A stretch of 64,000 bases of DNA, taken from positions 172,936-236,935 of the forward strand of contig NW_006768777.1 of assembly GCF_000204055.1 (NCBI RefSeq), read 5' to 3'. A program made the translations under genes and the position numbers. Position 1 is the stretch's first letter. Every line of letters begins with the position of its first letter. Origin of the DNA: Melampsora larici-populina 98AG31. Its lineage: Eukaryota; Basidiomycota; Pucciniomycetes; Pucciniales; Melampsoraceae. The notes beneath the pieces are model-generated. The model was not told the origin of the DNA, did not search any database, and saw nothing but the letters and a program-made list of their open reading frames with translations. This document shows, piece after piece, positions 24,101-36,640 of the stretch.

Positions 24101-24884
24101 GTAGAAGAATTGGTCGACACAGATGAGACTGAATTGGATCGATGATTGGGTCTATTCTTATTTTGATTTAAATTAGAGCTAGTCAGATGATAAGTAGGAT
24201 TGAGATTACTAGAAGGATGTAGTAAACTGTTACTGATACTATTATGTCTAGTTTGACGGTAATTAGATTGATGATTGAAATGAGAATGAAGTTGAGCAGA
24301 TGAAGAAGTTAATAGTGAAGTGGATTGAGTTGGATTGCGTTCATTAACATTTGACATGGATCTTCGACGGTTGGATTCAGGACCATTTTTGTCGGATTTA
24401 CTAGAGGTGATGTCCATGGTGAATGATTGATCGTTTAAAGCCAAGTTGTGATCTTGATTGGTGAGTGGTGATAAACTAATTGTAGTGTTTGCAGATTCGA
24501 TCAAGTTTAGATCAAGTTTGGTTGGTAATTTCTTTCTGATCAACCTACGACTTGATTTGATATGATGATGAACTTGATGGTCTTTTGATTGTAAGATCTG
24601 ATTTGATGGAATCTCATGTTGAAGTGATGTTAGTTCTCCTTCTCGTCTGAATATAAGACCACGATGATCTGATTCTGAAGAATGTCGGTCGGTTTTAAAG
24701 CTCAAAAGTGAGAACTGAGATTATGTATTTATCATGACGGCAAAGTAAATATGTAAAAGATCCAAATGAGAATTCAATCGAAACTCATCCATCACACTTT
24801 ACATACAATTCAACATGAATGGGGACTAACCTGTTGAGCTTCTATCTCAGCATTCTCTTTATCATCCAATCTTCCCATCATCAT
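21135..24884 (-). CDS. NAD(H) kinase (ATP-NAD kinase family), large fungal form
   Basis: Eight exons on the minus strand: 24884-24831, 24714-23988, 23911-23479, 23392-23026, 22952-22424, 22344-22268, 22202-22013 and 21919-21135, giving 1053 residues. The enzyme phosphorylates NAD(H) to NADP(H). Catalytic signatures in order: [33 protein letters not shown] (about 528-541, the GGDG nucleotide site), [34 protein letters not shown] (NE/D motif), [19 protein letters not shown] (about 721-739) and [18 protein letters not shown]. The first 400 residues are disordered with an Asp/Glu run. A charged insert lies between the two catalytic halves, and the C-terminus is acidic. Two introns use the weaker GTTTAG donor. 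The start was set at three consecutive ATG codons in a short first exon. Confidence 0.92.
23402..23425. repeat. (CA)n tract inside a NAD kinase intron
   Basis: CA dinucleotide run close to the acceptor of the third intron; on the gene strand it forms a GT-rich stretch before ATCAAACAG. Confidence 0.8.
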
Positions 24885-25595
24885 AAGCAAATCATCAACA
24901 AAAAAAAAACAAAAAAAACAATCTAGAACAAAAGAAGAATGAAAGTCCATGTTGGCTTTGGAAACTGACTCACTTTTTATAAGAGACTCTGACCAGATCC
25001 AAGATGAGTTTCACTAACTACGGTAATCTAAATCAAATCGACTTTCATCATCTTCATCATGATCTTAAACCTGAATTTAATCGATTCTCATCATCAAAGT
25101 TGATCTTGACAACCACCCCAAAGAAAGAAACAGAGTCACAGATCACGAAAGATACGAGTTCCTAAACACTCCTTGTAAGAAACTCAGAAAAGAAATCATC
25201 AAGCGGACCACTCGAAAACCGCGCTCGAAACCCATCATGAGATGACATGAATCAAGGCAAGAGTTGTGATGAGAAGGTAAACTGAAGTATGAAAATCGAA
25301 TTTAATCAAAAGCTGCTTCTTGACCATTTGATGAAGTTCAATGGTTGAGAACAGTAGATAGCGCATATATCTACAATTGTGTATTTTAAAATTGGGAAAC
25401 CCACTTCAAGTCGTGATGAATACGAACTGGATGAGTGATTCAGTTGATTGAACTGAAATGATCACATAAGCACTCCATCCAATTCAAGATGATTCAACTC
25501 ATCATCTTAATCATCCAACTCTCACCAAAACTGAATCATCACTCTTACAAAGATTCCAAGTCAAGAGATCATCAATAGTATTTCAATTTGATTGA
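24885..25595. other. spacer between the NAD kinase promoter and RRP9 3' end
   Basis: About 700 bp, AT-rich, with no exon. It should hold the NAD kinase promoter and the RRP9 3' untranslated region. Confidence 0.4.
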
Positions 25596-27817
25596 TCAGA
25601 TTTCAATCAACACCAAACAACAATGATTCTTAGCTTCCTTAATCTTTTTCCAACGACCCAACCTATGTTCTTGTCCAATCCCAACCCCAATGCCCAACTT
25701 TCCAACTTCTTCTTTCCCATTCCCATTGGTATCCTTTGATTTCTTAAAAACGAAATCTAAACTATTAATGATTCCAATTCCAATCGGAATAGATTTAATC
25801 AATTCAAACTTTCTAATCTCATGTTTTCCTTTACCTTTGATTAGTTTCCAAATCTTTAAATTTCCATCCCAAGAACCTGAACAAAACAAATCACTAAATG
25901 ATAAACTTGAAATCGAAGTGATCCATCTTGCTTTAATAATCTTTTCTTGGGTAGATTGATTGATAATTTCTTCTTCGGTTCCATGTGCTAATGATTCTGT
26001 AAAGATTGCTTTCTTTTTATGTGTACTCCAAAGTGAGATCGAACTAAACAAACACACATTTCATCGAGAAGAATTTCTAATCAGTCTTAGGCTTGGGGAA
26101 AGAATTTCTTATCGGTTTCACTTACCCACTATCACCTCCACTTAAAAACATTGTTTCATCAATCATACAAACACAATCAATAGATCCTTCAACAAAACAC
26201 CTAGACTGATCTTCGAGTTTCTTTTTCTTTTGTTGAACCAGATCCACTTCATCTTCATCCTCATCTTGATCTAATCCAGCTCCATCAATCAAATCTCTCA
26301 ATTTACTATTTCCTCCACCACGAAAGACTAATTGAGATTCATCTAGAATCTTCCAATACCTACACGTTCGATCTCGTCCACCCGCTGAAACCAAGGTTTC
26401 TTGATTCAAGGATGAGATCGATTGGATTTGATCTTGGTGTCCAAACAGCGTTTCTGAATAAGTTAAACTGTCTAGATTATAGACTTTGATCATTCGATCG
26501 TATGAAGCTGTATAAAGTGTAGATGTACCTGATCTAAATGAAATAGACTAACAAAATTAGAATTCATTCATTAGCTTTCAAATCTCTCTGTCTCTCTTGT
26601 TTTTCGGAAAAAGACTCTTACAGAAATGATATCTTTATGACCTCGAATCCCAGCTTTCCATTTCCTAACTCCAAAAGCTCCATTCATATTTCCTTCATTA
26701 TCTTTCAAATCAGTCAAATCCCAAACCCCTAATAACTTATCTTTACCAGCACTAGCCAAGAATTTCCCATCATCTGAAACATCAATCGTTAAAACTTCAC
26801 CTAAATGTCCATCTTGATCTCCTACTTCAATCTTAGATAATGTCTTATGATGTTGAGAACTTTGTTTTTTCTTAAACTTTTCAATCTCGCTTTGTTTTTT
26901 AGGAAGATGTGGTTTCATTATACATCTTTTTTGGATCATTGGATTTGAACTGGTTGAATTTGTATTCCAAATCGAACTACTATCGTATTGAATGATTTGT
27001 CCTTGTTTATCGGCTACAAATAATCGGCTTCCATCTTTACTTAATTTTATACAGGTGATAGGTAACCTATGATGATTTCTTCCAGTTTTATATACTTCAT
27101 ATGATCCTGTTGTTGTGCTTGTGCTTGTTGATGATGATGAATCGGTGATCGGGTTTAATTTGTTGGATAATCTTTCTCCTAAAAAAGTATGAATCCTACC
27201 ACTCGATTCTGCCTATGGATAATCATCCAAAAAAATAAATTAGTTAAAGTTGAGGGTTTTCGTGTTAAGGTTTGGATAGTTTGATTTCTTTCTTTTTTAT
27301 AAAAGATGAATCTACTTACAATATCTTGTTGTAACCTAGAAGAAATAATTTCCTGATCAATTTCAGCAGCATCAAACGTTCCATCCTCACCTACCAAAAA
27401 AACAAAAAAAAACAAGAATCAACATCAATAGAAAAGATTAAGTTTATAAACCAAAAGAGTCTTACGAAGTTGTGATTGTTTAAGATCATTCAAATAATCT
27501 TGAGCTAATCTTAACCTTTTCTGAGCCGGTGTTTCATCAAACTCTTCTTCTTCTTCTTCTTCTATTCCATCATCATGATTTTGTTCAAAATCATCTGATG
27601 GGTTTCCTTCTGATTCTGATTCGATCACGTCATCTTCTATAACCTTTTTCCGTTTTTGCTTTGATTGATCTACGTTAAATGATGTGGATCGGTTTGGTTT
27701 TGAGCCGGGTTTGGGGTTCGGTTTGGTTGAGGTTTTCGGGTTGGGTTTCGATTGAGTTCTTCTGGGTCTTTTTCGTTTGTTGGGATCTGAATCTGATTGA
27801 AAGAATGGATCACCCAT
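25596..27817 (-). CDS. RRP9: U3 snoRNP WD40 protein RRP9 (U3-55K)
   Basis: Five exons on the minus strand (27817-27466, 27390-27320, 27212-26622, 26547-26126, 26043-25596) give 627 residues. RRP9 is a core protein of the U3 small nucleolar RNP and works in 18S rRNA processing in the nucleolus. The N-terminus is basic and then acidic (NKRKRPRR, EEEEEEEFDETPAQKRLR), followed by LAQDYLNDLKQ, which is typical of the family. WD40 units follow: RLPITCIKLSKDGSRLFVAD, GEVLTIDVSDDGKFLASAG with KDKLLGVWDL, STLYTASYDRMIKVYNL, QETLVSAGGRDRTCRYWKI, FLSGGDSGSISLWS, and LFCSGSWDGNLKIWKL. Acidic and lysine-rich inserts separate some blades. Frame continuity across all introns supports the model. Confidence 0.9.
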
Positions 27818-28605
27818 AATAATGAATCTTCAAATTTTGAGTTTTAAATATCAGTCTTGGAAATTGAATACGTGGTTTGGGTCTTGGTCTTGTGGTTAAC
27901 TTTTTTTTCGTCAAGTTGATTTCTTAGAGTCTGAATTAATTTTGGTTAAGGCTGCCTTGTGGGTTTTACATAACTTTTTTCAGTTTGTACACATTTCAAA
28001 ATTACATACAGCTGGACTTGAAAATTGAATGATCTGTGTATATGTCACATCTACATGTGTAATCCCATGTCTTAGCTCGTAATTAACCCATACTTTTTGT
28101 CTTTTTCCTTTGGACAAATCCTGAAAATTAGATTCATCAAAACCAGATGGGTTTGAATGAAATTTAAACCATACTTTATGTTTCAAATTGTTTGATAGAA
28201 ATCAGGCATGTTTTTGGATGGATTCCGAGGCAGTCAAAAAGTTATTGGACCAGTAGGATCATCAAGTTTTTACACAAATTCTTCAGAAGCTTTGATTTGA
28301 GTACTTGATTACCAACTTTAACCAGATGATCTGTTGACAAACTGGCTTATATCAGAGCAAGACTTCCAGATGATAAATAGACAAAGATTCATAACATGAA
28401 AAGAAAAGAAAAGAAAGGTAGGTGAGAAGGAGACAAAGAGAATGAGCGTGAATGTGCTACTGGCACAATGTACTTTATTGGAATATACTATCCATGTCAG
28501 TTCACAGATGCGATTGTAAAATCTAGCCTATGCCTAGCTATAAAGTAAATAAAATGTACTGTGTTTAACCATAAATTAGACATAGTACCCCATTATTCAG
28601 ATTTC
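27818..28605. other. spacer
   Basis: RRP9 promoter side followed by AT-rich sequence. I see no gene in it. Confidence 0.4.
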
Positions 28606-31600
28606 TTAGGCATGCCTAGCCTGTTCAGCTTCTTTAAGCATCACCCCCAGCGCTCCTCGTAAGTTTGAATTCAAATCTTCATCATCTGATTGTGTTAAAG
28701 CAAACTCTAGGAACCTGAAAATCACATTCTTTTGATCGTTTGAGCGTTTTGAGGTTATCAAGAATTCTTCCATGATAGAGTCTAAGAGGTTTTCATCAGT
28801 TTCTTCAATTAAGATTGATAGATTGCTTTGAGACTTGCGAGTCTCTTCTGTTGAAATCATTTCGAGATAGAATGGCATGTCTGTTTTTTTGGTCACATTG
28901 GGATTGAAAGGTATGATCAGATCTGGATTCAAGAATTTCAATTTATTTATGATGACTTACGTTTTACCCAAAAGATTATCCCATCCACTTCGTCGGAAAT
29001 CGATTCATCGTTCAGTGGATCGTAAATCCCATAATTCATTTGTCTTTGACTATCGCAAAGTTTCTCTAATGAATCGAAACTACAAAACCAAAAAGTTTTC
29101 AATCAATCAACTCTAAAAAAAACTCTACTGTTTAGCTTTGAGGAGATTCTTCATTTCAAGAGACTCACTCTTCATCTAATGATTTGATAGATGTAACCAG
29201 TTCTTGGGTGAGATCTTTGTATTCCTTACTCAATGAATTCTGGACCATCACTTCCATCTCGTCCAAGGCCATGAATGTGTCTTTGTACAACCAGATGATC
29301 TGAATTGCTTGAGACTCAAGAATTCCCTTAACAATACCTTTCACAGACATGTACAACCTCATATCTATCATTCAGAATCAGATGGTGTGAGTTTTGAGCG
29401 TTTTGATGGGCAAAGATCATAAGAATGGAGAACTGACGTGAACCCCATGCTTTATAGAGCTCTACCTGATCATCTTGACTCCACGTTTTCTCCAGTCGGA
29501 TTCCATATTCTCCTAACTTTTCTTGTTCATCTCTTGTGAAGATATTCATGACCTTTTTAGGCTTACTATAAGACCCAGTGAAAATGAAACACGATTAACA
29601 CCATACATAGAGAATAGTATGTCTGGATTCTAATTATCTCAACTTACTCTTCATGTTCAAGTAAACGAATACACCACGGGGCAACTTTGAACTGGGACCA
29701 CGTGAAATGTAAGTTGGGTATGATCACGCCGAGTGGTTGTGTAGAGCAGGTGAAAGCAGCGTGAGTGCGGCTACGTGGCCCTCACCCAAGCTTCTCACCC
29801 ATTCTACACATGAGCTTGCTGTGAGCAGCAAGCTCACATTATGCCAATGTGATGCACCAGCCTATCAGCGGGTGAGCTGATGCATGTGAGCTTGGCCTAT
29901 CAGCCAGGTGCTCAGCATGTGAGCTGGGATGTTCAGCACAACCTCCCATCCATCAGCACACACTCAATCTTTTTGAAACAATACAAAAGGTACGAACTTA
30001 ACCGGGTTTGAACCCAGGAACCGTACTCAGCCCGGCCCTGAGCCCCCCACACTCGGGTACTGGCCTTATATGTATAGATGACTTTAAAAAAATCAAAAAT
30101 TGAGACATCAACCCTTTTCACCCGACTTCAACTAAAATTAAATAACTTCAACACCACTACACTCGACTCTTTAACAAAGTAAGTCCTTTTTTTCTCTTAT
30201 CTTTTGCTTCTTTTCCTTGTAACTAATAACTCACCCACTAAAAGAAATCTTCTTTTGCTCTTATTCTAACTAGGATACTCGTGCTATCAGCTTGAATCAA
30301 TCCCTTTTCCTGTGAGCCTGGTTTGTCTTCTAGTTTTCATTATTTGGTTTTTTAGAAAGTATTTTGAAGTATCTTCTTGTTTCTTTCCCGTTCATCCTGA
30401 TAGCTTCTACTGATTGATTTCATTCTTCTCCCTCTTTTGGGTTGTTCTCAAAGTCACAGTTCAATTCGATCTCGATTCCCAATGTGTAAGTCATTTCTGT
30501 TTCCTTCTTTCATCTGTCTTCTCCTTCCTAATGGGTTTCACATACTAACTAATCTTCTATTCTTGTTGACTCATCTACCTCTTAGCTTCTTTACTCTAGA
30601 CTCCTCTCAACCAAATGTTGATGTAATTCTTAAATTCGATTTTTCTAGTTGCAGGTATTTTTCTTTCTTTTTTCTTCTTCTAATTTTTCTCATCCACCAA
30701 ACAACTTCCCATATTTTTTTCCTATGTAGTATCACTAGGTTTCTTAGCCTTCTTCCCACCCAAATCGATCCCTTTCCTTCTCACTCCAAGTAAGGTTCTT
30801 CTCTCTCTCTTATCAATCTTCCCTTCTTTCAGTCTAACAAGCGTTCACCACCTTTTATTTCTCCCCTTCTTTGATACCTTTTCACTTCTAAGTTGTTTTA
30901 AATTGACCTAATTATCCGCTGTTTAATACACCAACTGACATCAACTAGTAAGTCGTCCTAATTCTCTGTTGTTATTTTTTGGATTTCTTTGACTCATTCA
31001 TTCATTTTAGTTGATTCTCTTAGCTGCTGATTCTAGCTTGGGTGTTAGTATATCCTGTTTTTCTTTTTCTTTTTTGATTTTTTTCTTCTCTTTGTTTTGT
31101 AATTGATCCGATTGTCAAATTTAAAATTTATGTAATATAACTAAGAAATCCTTCATAAAGAAATTGAATTAACTTGATGAGAACCCAGAAGACGCGCTAA
31201 CTAAGTTATCCTTGACACGCTGCCCCTCATTTGTCTAGAACAGCCTGAACCCAGCATAAGTGTAAAGGAGAGATCTCGAGTATAAAAAGAGAGTTGTTGA
31301 GAGGTTTTGATTTCCACGCTGTTCATTGAGTGAGCCACCTCACCTTGTTATGATGTGAGATGACTCACAATATGACACGACTCACCCGCTCATCAGGTGA
31401 GTTATCATGTTGTAGCAAGGTGATCAGATTGGGTGAAGGCCAGACTGGCTGGCACATGTAACTCATGTCGGGTATGACAATGTAGACAGCACGTATTTCA
31501 ATGGCAGAGTCAAATCTCACGTGAGTGTCACGTGCCATCAGCCCCGTGGTGTATGTTCTATCATCTTATCTTCATACCTGATAAGTAGACTTGGAAAAAC

Positions 31601-32278
31601 ATTTCCCCATACCTCTTTATCTAACTCTTGAAATATTCCTTGTTCTTTATGTAAAATAAAAAAAGTTTTTTGAAGAATTGGTGTGGTCATCAAATCAGAA
31701 ATTTCAAATACGAATCCCCAAAAATTCTTAATAGTTCTTGATGGATTTGTCTTTAAAATTTCTTGAATGTATTCTGGCCAAGATTCTATGTTGGATTGTA
31801 ACATTTTATTCATTAGCTTTAGGGATTCTAGACCATGAGTATCTGTATTTCGGTTTGATTAGTTACATTATCTGGTATGGTTTTGACTTTTTGGAAATAT
31901 GACGTACTAGGTGGAAGCTCAGTTGAAGGAGGACAGAGGAAGAAGGGCGCAGAATTCTTCCTATGGTCTAGGGGTAAATCTAGATACTTTATAAGATGAT
32001 CCTTTGAGCTTGGTTGAGTTGAGCCAGGTGAGATATACCAATCTTTATGATACTCTTTTGTGTATACATTTACGAATGATATCCCAATTATGCCACAGAT
32101 TTTGTCTCGTTAGTTAAAGTGGTCCTGAATCTTGAGAAGACAGATACTTACCTACGGCAACCAAACCTGGGTCCTCTCCAAAGTCAAACGGGTTAACGGC
32201 AGATGCGGGGGTAAGAAGATACCACCATTGTAACATGATATGTGTACAAGTCAGAATCAGTCTATTCGATCCTTTCAT
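28606..32278 (-). pseudogene. predicted secreted protein gene, copy A, exon broken by a 1.88-kb insertion
   Basis: Seven exons on the minus strand: 32278-32152, 32105-31908, 31827-29648 (containing the insertion 29672-31551), 29565-29438, 29364-29169, 29079-28961 and 28880-28606. The N-terminus (MKGSNRLILTCTHIM, then LLTPASAV) looks like a signal peptide with an A-x-A cleavage site. The body has no domain I know; conserved stretches shared with copy B include MLQSN, EQEKLGEYGIRLEK, LYMSVKG, ELVTSIKSL and MPFYLEMIS. All exon sizes and phases match copy B (49597-51394) closely. With the insertion and one TA removed the frame is continuous, at about 446 codons. A rust effector-like role is inference from secretion and family expansion only. 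Confidence 0.75.
29672..31551. mobile_element. 1,880-bp DNA element with CACCACGGGGC termini and TA target duplication
   Basis: The element starts CACCACGGGGC and ends with its inverse GCCCCGTGGTG. It is flanked by TA (29670-29671 and 31552-31553), and the uninterrupted copy B exon gives the empty site. Both ends are packed with GTGAG/CTCAC motifs, as in subterminal transposase-binding repeats. No transposase is encoded, so it is non-autonomous. The centre holds a tRNA-like block near 30.0 kb and a CT-rich block (30.12-31.08 kb) with repeated splice-like signals. Confidence 0.85.
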
Positions 32279-32830
32279 GGTTACTTAATAAACGTTGAAA
32301 TATATTTCAAGAATTGTTGGTAAGTTGGAAAATCACTTCAATAATCATATGTATGCAAAAAATGGAATGAAAGCCTCCGATATCAAGAGATGGCAAGCTT
32401 TTCATAATTTCCTTGGCAGCTGAGCCTGCGAGCCAAAGACTGCGAAGACACAGCCAAAAGATTGTATGAAAATTACAACTTCTGAAGTCACACATTTCAC
32501 CCAGGACCAAATTCTGCGCTTGCGAAGGTTGGCTTCATCTTGCACAGCTTTTGCACTATGCACACGCCGATGAATCAGAAAACTACGCATGCGAGGTCAG
32601 AACTTCGTTGAACCTTTGAGCACAAGTTTTGGTGGCAAGTCAAGCTAATGTTAAGCTGTCTATGATTCTAGCTTGCCTTTAAAAGATTCTGATAGTGTTT
32701 GAACGGGTGAAATGGTACAAACACATACCAGATCTCGATTTATTGTTGTCTATTCTACACAGAGCAAGGGCTATAATCAGATGAAAGAGCAAGTAGTGAT
32801 TTTTACGAAAGCATTCAACATGGTTTCGAT
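32279..32830. promoter_or_regulatory. upstream region of copy A, conserved with copy B
   Basis: About 550 bp upstream of the start codon aligns with 51395-51893 upstream of copy B. Shared blocks include TTACAACTTCTGAAGTCA/TTACAATTTCTGAAGTCA, AAGCTGTCT and AATCAGATGAAAGA. The conservation shows that the promoter was duplicated with the gene. Confidence 0.6.
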
Positions 32831-33454
32831 TTTTCTTTATTGTTTTTAACATCATAATCTTCAAAAACCCGTCATAAACATCAAATTAAGGGTATAATTT
32901 GTAAAAAAAAATTGCTTTTGGCCTCATAGTTTTCAAAAGCCTGTCATAGCCATCATGGAGGCATACTTTTCTAGCCCACTTCATTGTCAACATAAGTTAT
33001 ACAAGCTAGTCACAAATATCAACAAGTCAGAGTGATCAAGCACTTGAGTCCTCTTGACTTCTGTCATTTTGCTTCCTATGAATGTAGGCTCTTAAGATTT
33101 CAAACAAATAATGTGAAGATATCCAAATTTTCCACAAAGTATTGTAGGCTAATCAAAATAAATCTTGAGGGGTTTCTTTAAATTCACTGGTCAAAAAATG
33201 GCAAACTGTCTTTCATTTGTTGGGCTTGTCCTGCTAGATCGGCCATGAAAATTTCATCCATGCAGAAAACATTACAACTCCAATAACCATACCAAGAACC
33301 TCGCCTTATGGCAGGCTGAGGAGCAGGCGGCTGTACTTGTGGAATTTCCCGGGAACAAGCCTTTTCTTTCCAGTTCAGACCCTCAAGCAGGTCAGAATGA
33401 CAAAGATCCAGTCAGCCTTGTTGATCTAGGGTTAGATACAGTCTTAGCAAAAAT

Positions 33455-33757
33455 ATTGGTCATTTTGAGACATCAGTGTTCAGAGTATAACGTGTAGGTT
33501 ACAAACTAATTGATATAAGCCTTCGAACCTTTACTTGAGACGGTTGATACTGCATGAAATAGGAATTGAAGCAGGAGGCATCTTAAAAGACTGCGATTAA
33601 ATGAGGAGCGATTCAAGGTCTTTGAACGCCACAAGCGAGACTGAATGCTATCAGGCACTTGGAGTCAACCAATTGGGAGCTTTGAAAGTTCATCAACTGG
33701 ATAATTTCTTTGCAAACATTCTCATACTGAGTTAGAGGTAAACCATCGATTTAAGTA
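33455..33757. repeat. dispersed repeat, copy 1
   Basis: About 300 bp also present in direct orientation at 40448-40745. Shared blocks include GAGTATAACGTGTA, GACTGAATGCTATCAGGCAC and GGGAGCTTTGAAAGTTCATC. The repeat ends where the CDP-diacylglycerol synthase homology stops. Confidence 0.8.
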
Positions 33758-33770
33758 GGTAAATAAGTAC

Positions 33771-35210
33771 ATATGCATCAATGAAAACGATGTGTTTGGA
33801 ATAATAAATTATCGATTCTCCATATAAGACATAATTCACGGCACAAACGAAATACCTACAAAAGTTTTCACAATGATGTGAATAAAAGATTGATGAATGT
33901 GAGAAGTAGATTGGAAGATATCGGTTGAATCTTACCAAGACATCACGTTGATTCATCGGTTATGATCGATATCTTTAATCCGTTTACGTTCGATTGAAGC
34001 TGCACTGATTCGATGTCCACTAGCCAACATGATCGCCTGTTTTTTGGCTTAGGCTTTATATCCTACTTGAAATAAGTTGGTCACTTCTCTAAATACTGAG
34101 AATTGGCATATGAAGACCAAGACGATGAGATAGACGTGTCCCATGGCTATTGGACCTATCAAGTTTCATAAAGATCTTCACGTATCAGTATTATATTAAC
34201 CATTTTCAAAAAACCAAACGAGGCGTATAGTTTGATTGATGGGTACTCACCTACAAAGATTCCTACCATGACTAGACTTCATAATTACTCGAGTCAAGAC
34301 TGCTTGCCATTTCTTTGTGGGATTATGATCGGCTCTATATTGTGCGACATTTGCTACACCTGTTGGTGTGGCCAAGAGAGATGACTCGGATGTTTTTTGA
34401 CGTTTATGAGAGAGATTTTGTTCAGGTTGCATCGTACTTGGCATTGCCATCGTAAGAGTTTTGGGAGTCTCTTCCGAGTTTGGATCATAGATTTGATTCC
34501 ATTTTTCAGCTTGATCAATTACCAGAGTCGAATCTCGTTCTGATTGATGTGCTTTTAAATCTTCTGGACCTTCTCCTGCTCTTGAAGGCGCACTTTCTTC
34601 GTAATCGTCTTCTTCATCATCTAGATCGGTACTACTTGAAGAACTAGATAAACTATATTGACCATACTCACTGAGCTAGAGCTCGTAAGGCTTTGAATTT
34701 CTGGTGGTGGGAATGGAGGTGGAGGTGATGGTGTTCGAAGTGGTTCGACTGGTTCGGATTTTGGATCTTCATGAAGTGATTCGATTGTTTTGTAGGAGGG
34801 GGTGAAATTTCAGAAATCGTGGGGGTAAGGATAGTTCTACCTGATCGAAGTGTTGTACCATTGATTAAAGTCACAAGAGAAGTTGAAAGTTCAGTTGGAC
34901 CAGATAAAGTAGAAGTACCAGCCGATTTACGAGCTCGATCACGAGCAGGGTTGTTTGGCGCGTCCCTTTTTATTGGAAGTTGAGATGGCAGTAGGTGTTT
35001 GATGTGATGGAATGATCGGAGTGGTTTGTGAATCAGTTTCTGAATCTGATTCGATTGATTCGACTGCCACTAAGCTCCCCATGAAAGAGATTGGGTCAGT
35101 ATATTATGGGACGATGAGTTGAACGAGGATATCGACTTACAAGCTTGAAATGAACCACCAGTTGAGAAACCAGGTTTGAGTGAATTGGTGGTTTGATTTG
35201 ATTTTGGCAT
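33771..35210 (-). pseudogene. truncated, frameshifted CDP-diacylglycerol synthase (phosphatidate cytidylyltransferase)
   Basis: Minus-strand sequence retains the N-terminal half of a CDP-DAG synthase, the membrane enzyme that makes CDP-diacylglycerol for phospholipid synthesis. Recognisable pieces in order: a Ser/Pro-rich N-terminus from an ATG at 35210, KKWQAVLTRVIM, GPIAMGHVYLIVLVFICQF with FREVTNLFQVGY, and NYVLYGESIIYYSKHIVFID. At least two frameshifts occur in the N-terminal region (near 34.96 and 34.77 kb), and in-frame stops separate the membrane segments unless introns remove them. The catalytic C-terminal half is absent: homology ends at 33771, 14 bp from a dispersed repeat. A functional copy should exist elsewhere in the genome. 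Confidence 0.6.
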
Positions 35211-36318
35211 CTTACTTGATTGATTGGTTGGTTGATGAAGTGCTATGTAGTCTACTGAATGATAATCTGCTGAGCTGGTATTTCTTTTGAATGGTCATCA
35301 AAAGCTTTAAGTACTACTTACTTAAACAAACATTCAAATTTTAACATTCATCTGGATCCATTCACCCTTTTGGTATTTTAGATTCAGGATTACTTCTCAA
35401 GTTTAACGAACCCCTTATTACATCTCTTATAAACAATCCATATCATCTCAAGTAGCCTCAATCCATGCAGTTTTAATAACAAAACAAATCATTACCCATC
35501 TTCAATGACGTATGTCTAACGCATCCCAAGAGAAGATGGAAGGATTTCAATAAAGAGCTGTGAGGTTCAGCTTAAGGCTATCAATCAACTTTTGATTCAT
35601 TCGTACTACTCTTGATCGCATATTGGATTGTTTCCGTGTGATAAATCATAACTACGCCTGAATACGCATCAATAAGAAGAAAGCTCCGAGATAATAGCAA
35701 ACAGAATTTGGACTCCGTGTGATCGGAAATCTGGGCGGAAAATCCTTTACTTCCTCTTAGACTCGTGTATACCTTGTCGATGAGAGAGGGCAACAAACAA
35801 ATCATTGTCCTACTCATCTAGCGTAGGGCTCTTCAATCATCTGTGAATCGGATATAATGCAGATATCTCGGAGAACGAGAGACTCAGTGCGAGATATTCC
35901 AGTCGAAACTCACAAACCAGCCACTTCAAACCGAACAATTCCTTACAAGCAATGATCACTAGGATTGTTAATCCCACGAGACTTATACTTCTTTGATGCA
36001 TAACTGAGCTGTGCTAAAATACAATATATGACCATTCCGGATCAAGGCAGATCTTGAAGCTTTGAAATATCTTGCCTTCTTTTTGGAGTTCTTGAGATGA
36101 GAAGATCACAGTGATCTCAATTATCATGACTCGACGTGAGTCTGATCAACAAAAGTCAATTTTTGTTACTAGACTCGCTGAGCTGCCTGTAGAAATCATA
36201 CGACTTCATCAACATCGTATTCAGTACACTGAAGAGTGCTCTATAAGTGCATATTCCTTTAAGTGCATGAGAAAACCACCCGCCAAACTGTATGTAATTA
36301 GAGGGAGTTGACTGTACC

Positions 36319-36640
36319 GGACTGGACTCTGAGATCAAATCGATACATTGAAATTGACTAGCTTTGAGGATATAAACGCTTATTTACACCACCAAAACTG
36401 CCACAAGAAACTCCCACTCAGAAACTCAAAAGATCCCATGATGTTTAAGACATACACAATTTAGAACTTCCTCCTCCAGTCTCAGTTTGGAAGTTTGGTA
36501 TAAATACAAAATACAGGACTGGACTCTGAGATCAAATCGATCCATTGCAGTTGATTAGCTTTGAGCATATAAACAGATTTTGCACCACCAGAAATGCCAC
36601 AAGAAACTCCGACTCAGAACCTCAGAAGATCCCACAAATC
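36319..36640. repeat. direct repeat, about 125-bp unit, offset 197
   Basis: GGACTGGACTCTGAGATCAA occurs at 36319 and 36516. Similarity continues for about 125 bp through GCCACAAGAAACTCC and AGAAGATCCCA-like sequence. Confidence 0.8.

Noticed and set aside
30437..30793. 118-codon plus-strand frame
   Set aside because: It is a read-through of CT-rich intron-like sequence inside the 1.88-kb element.
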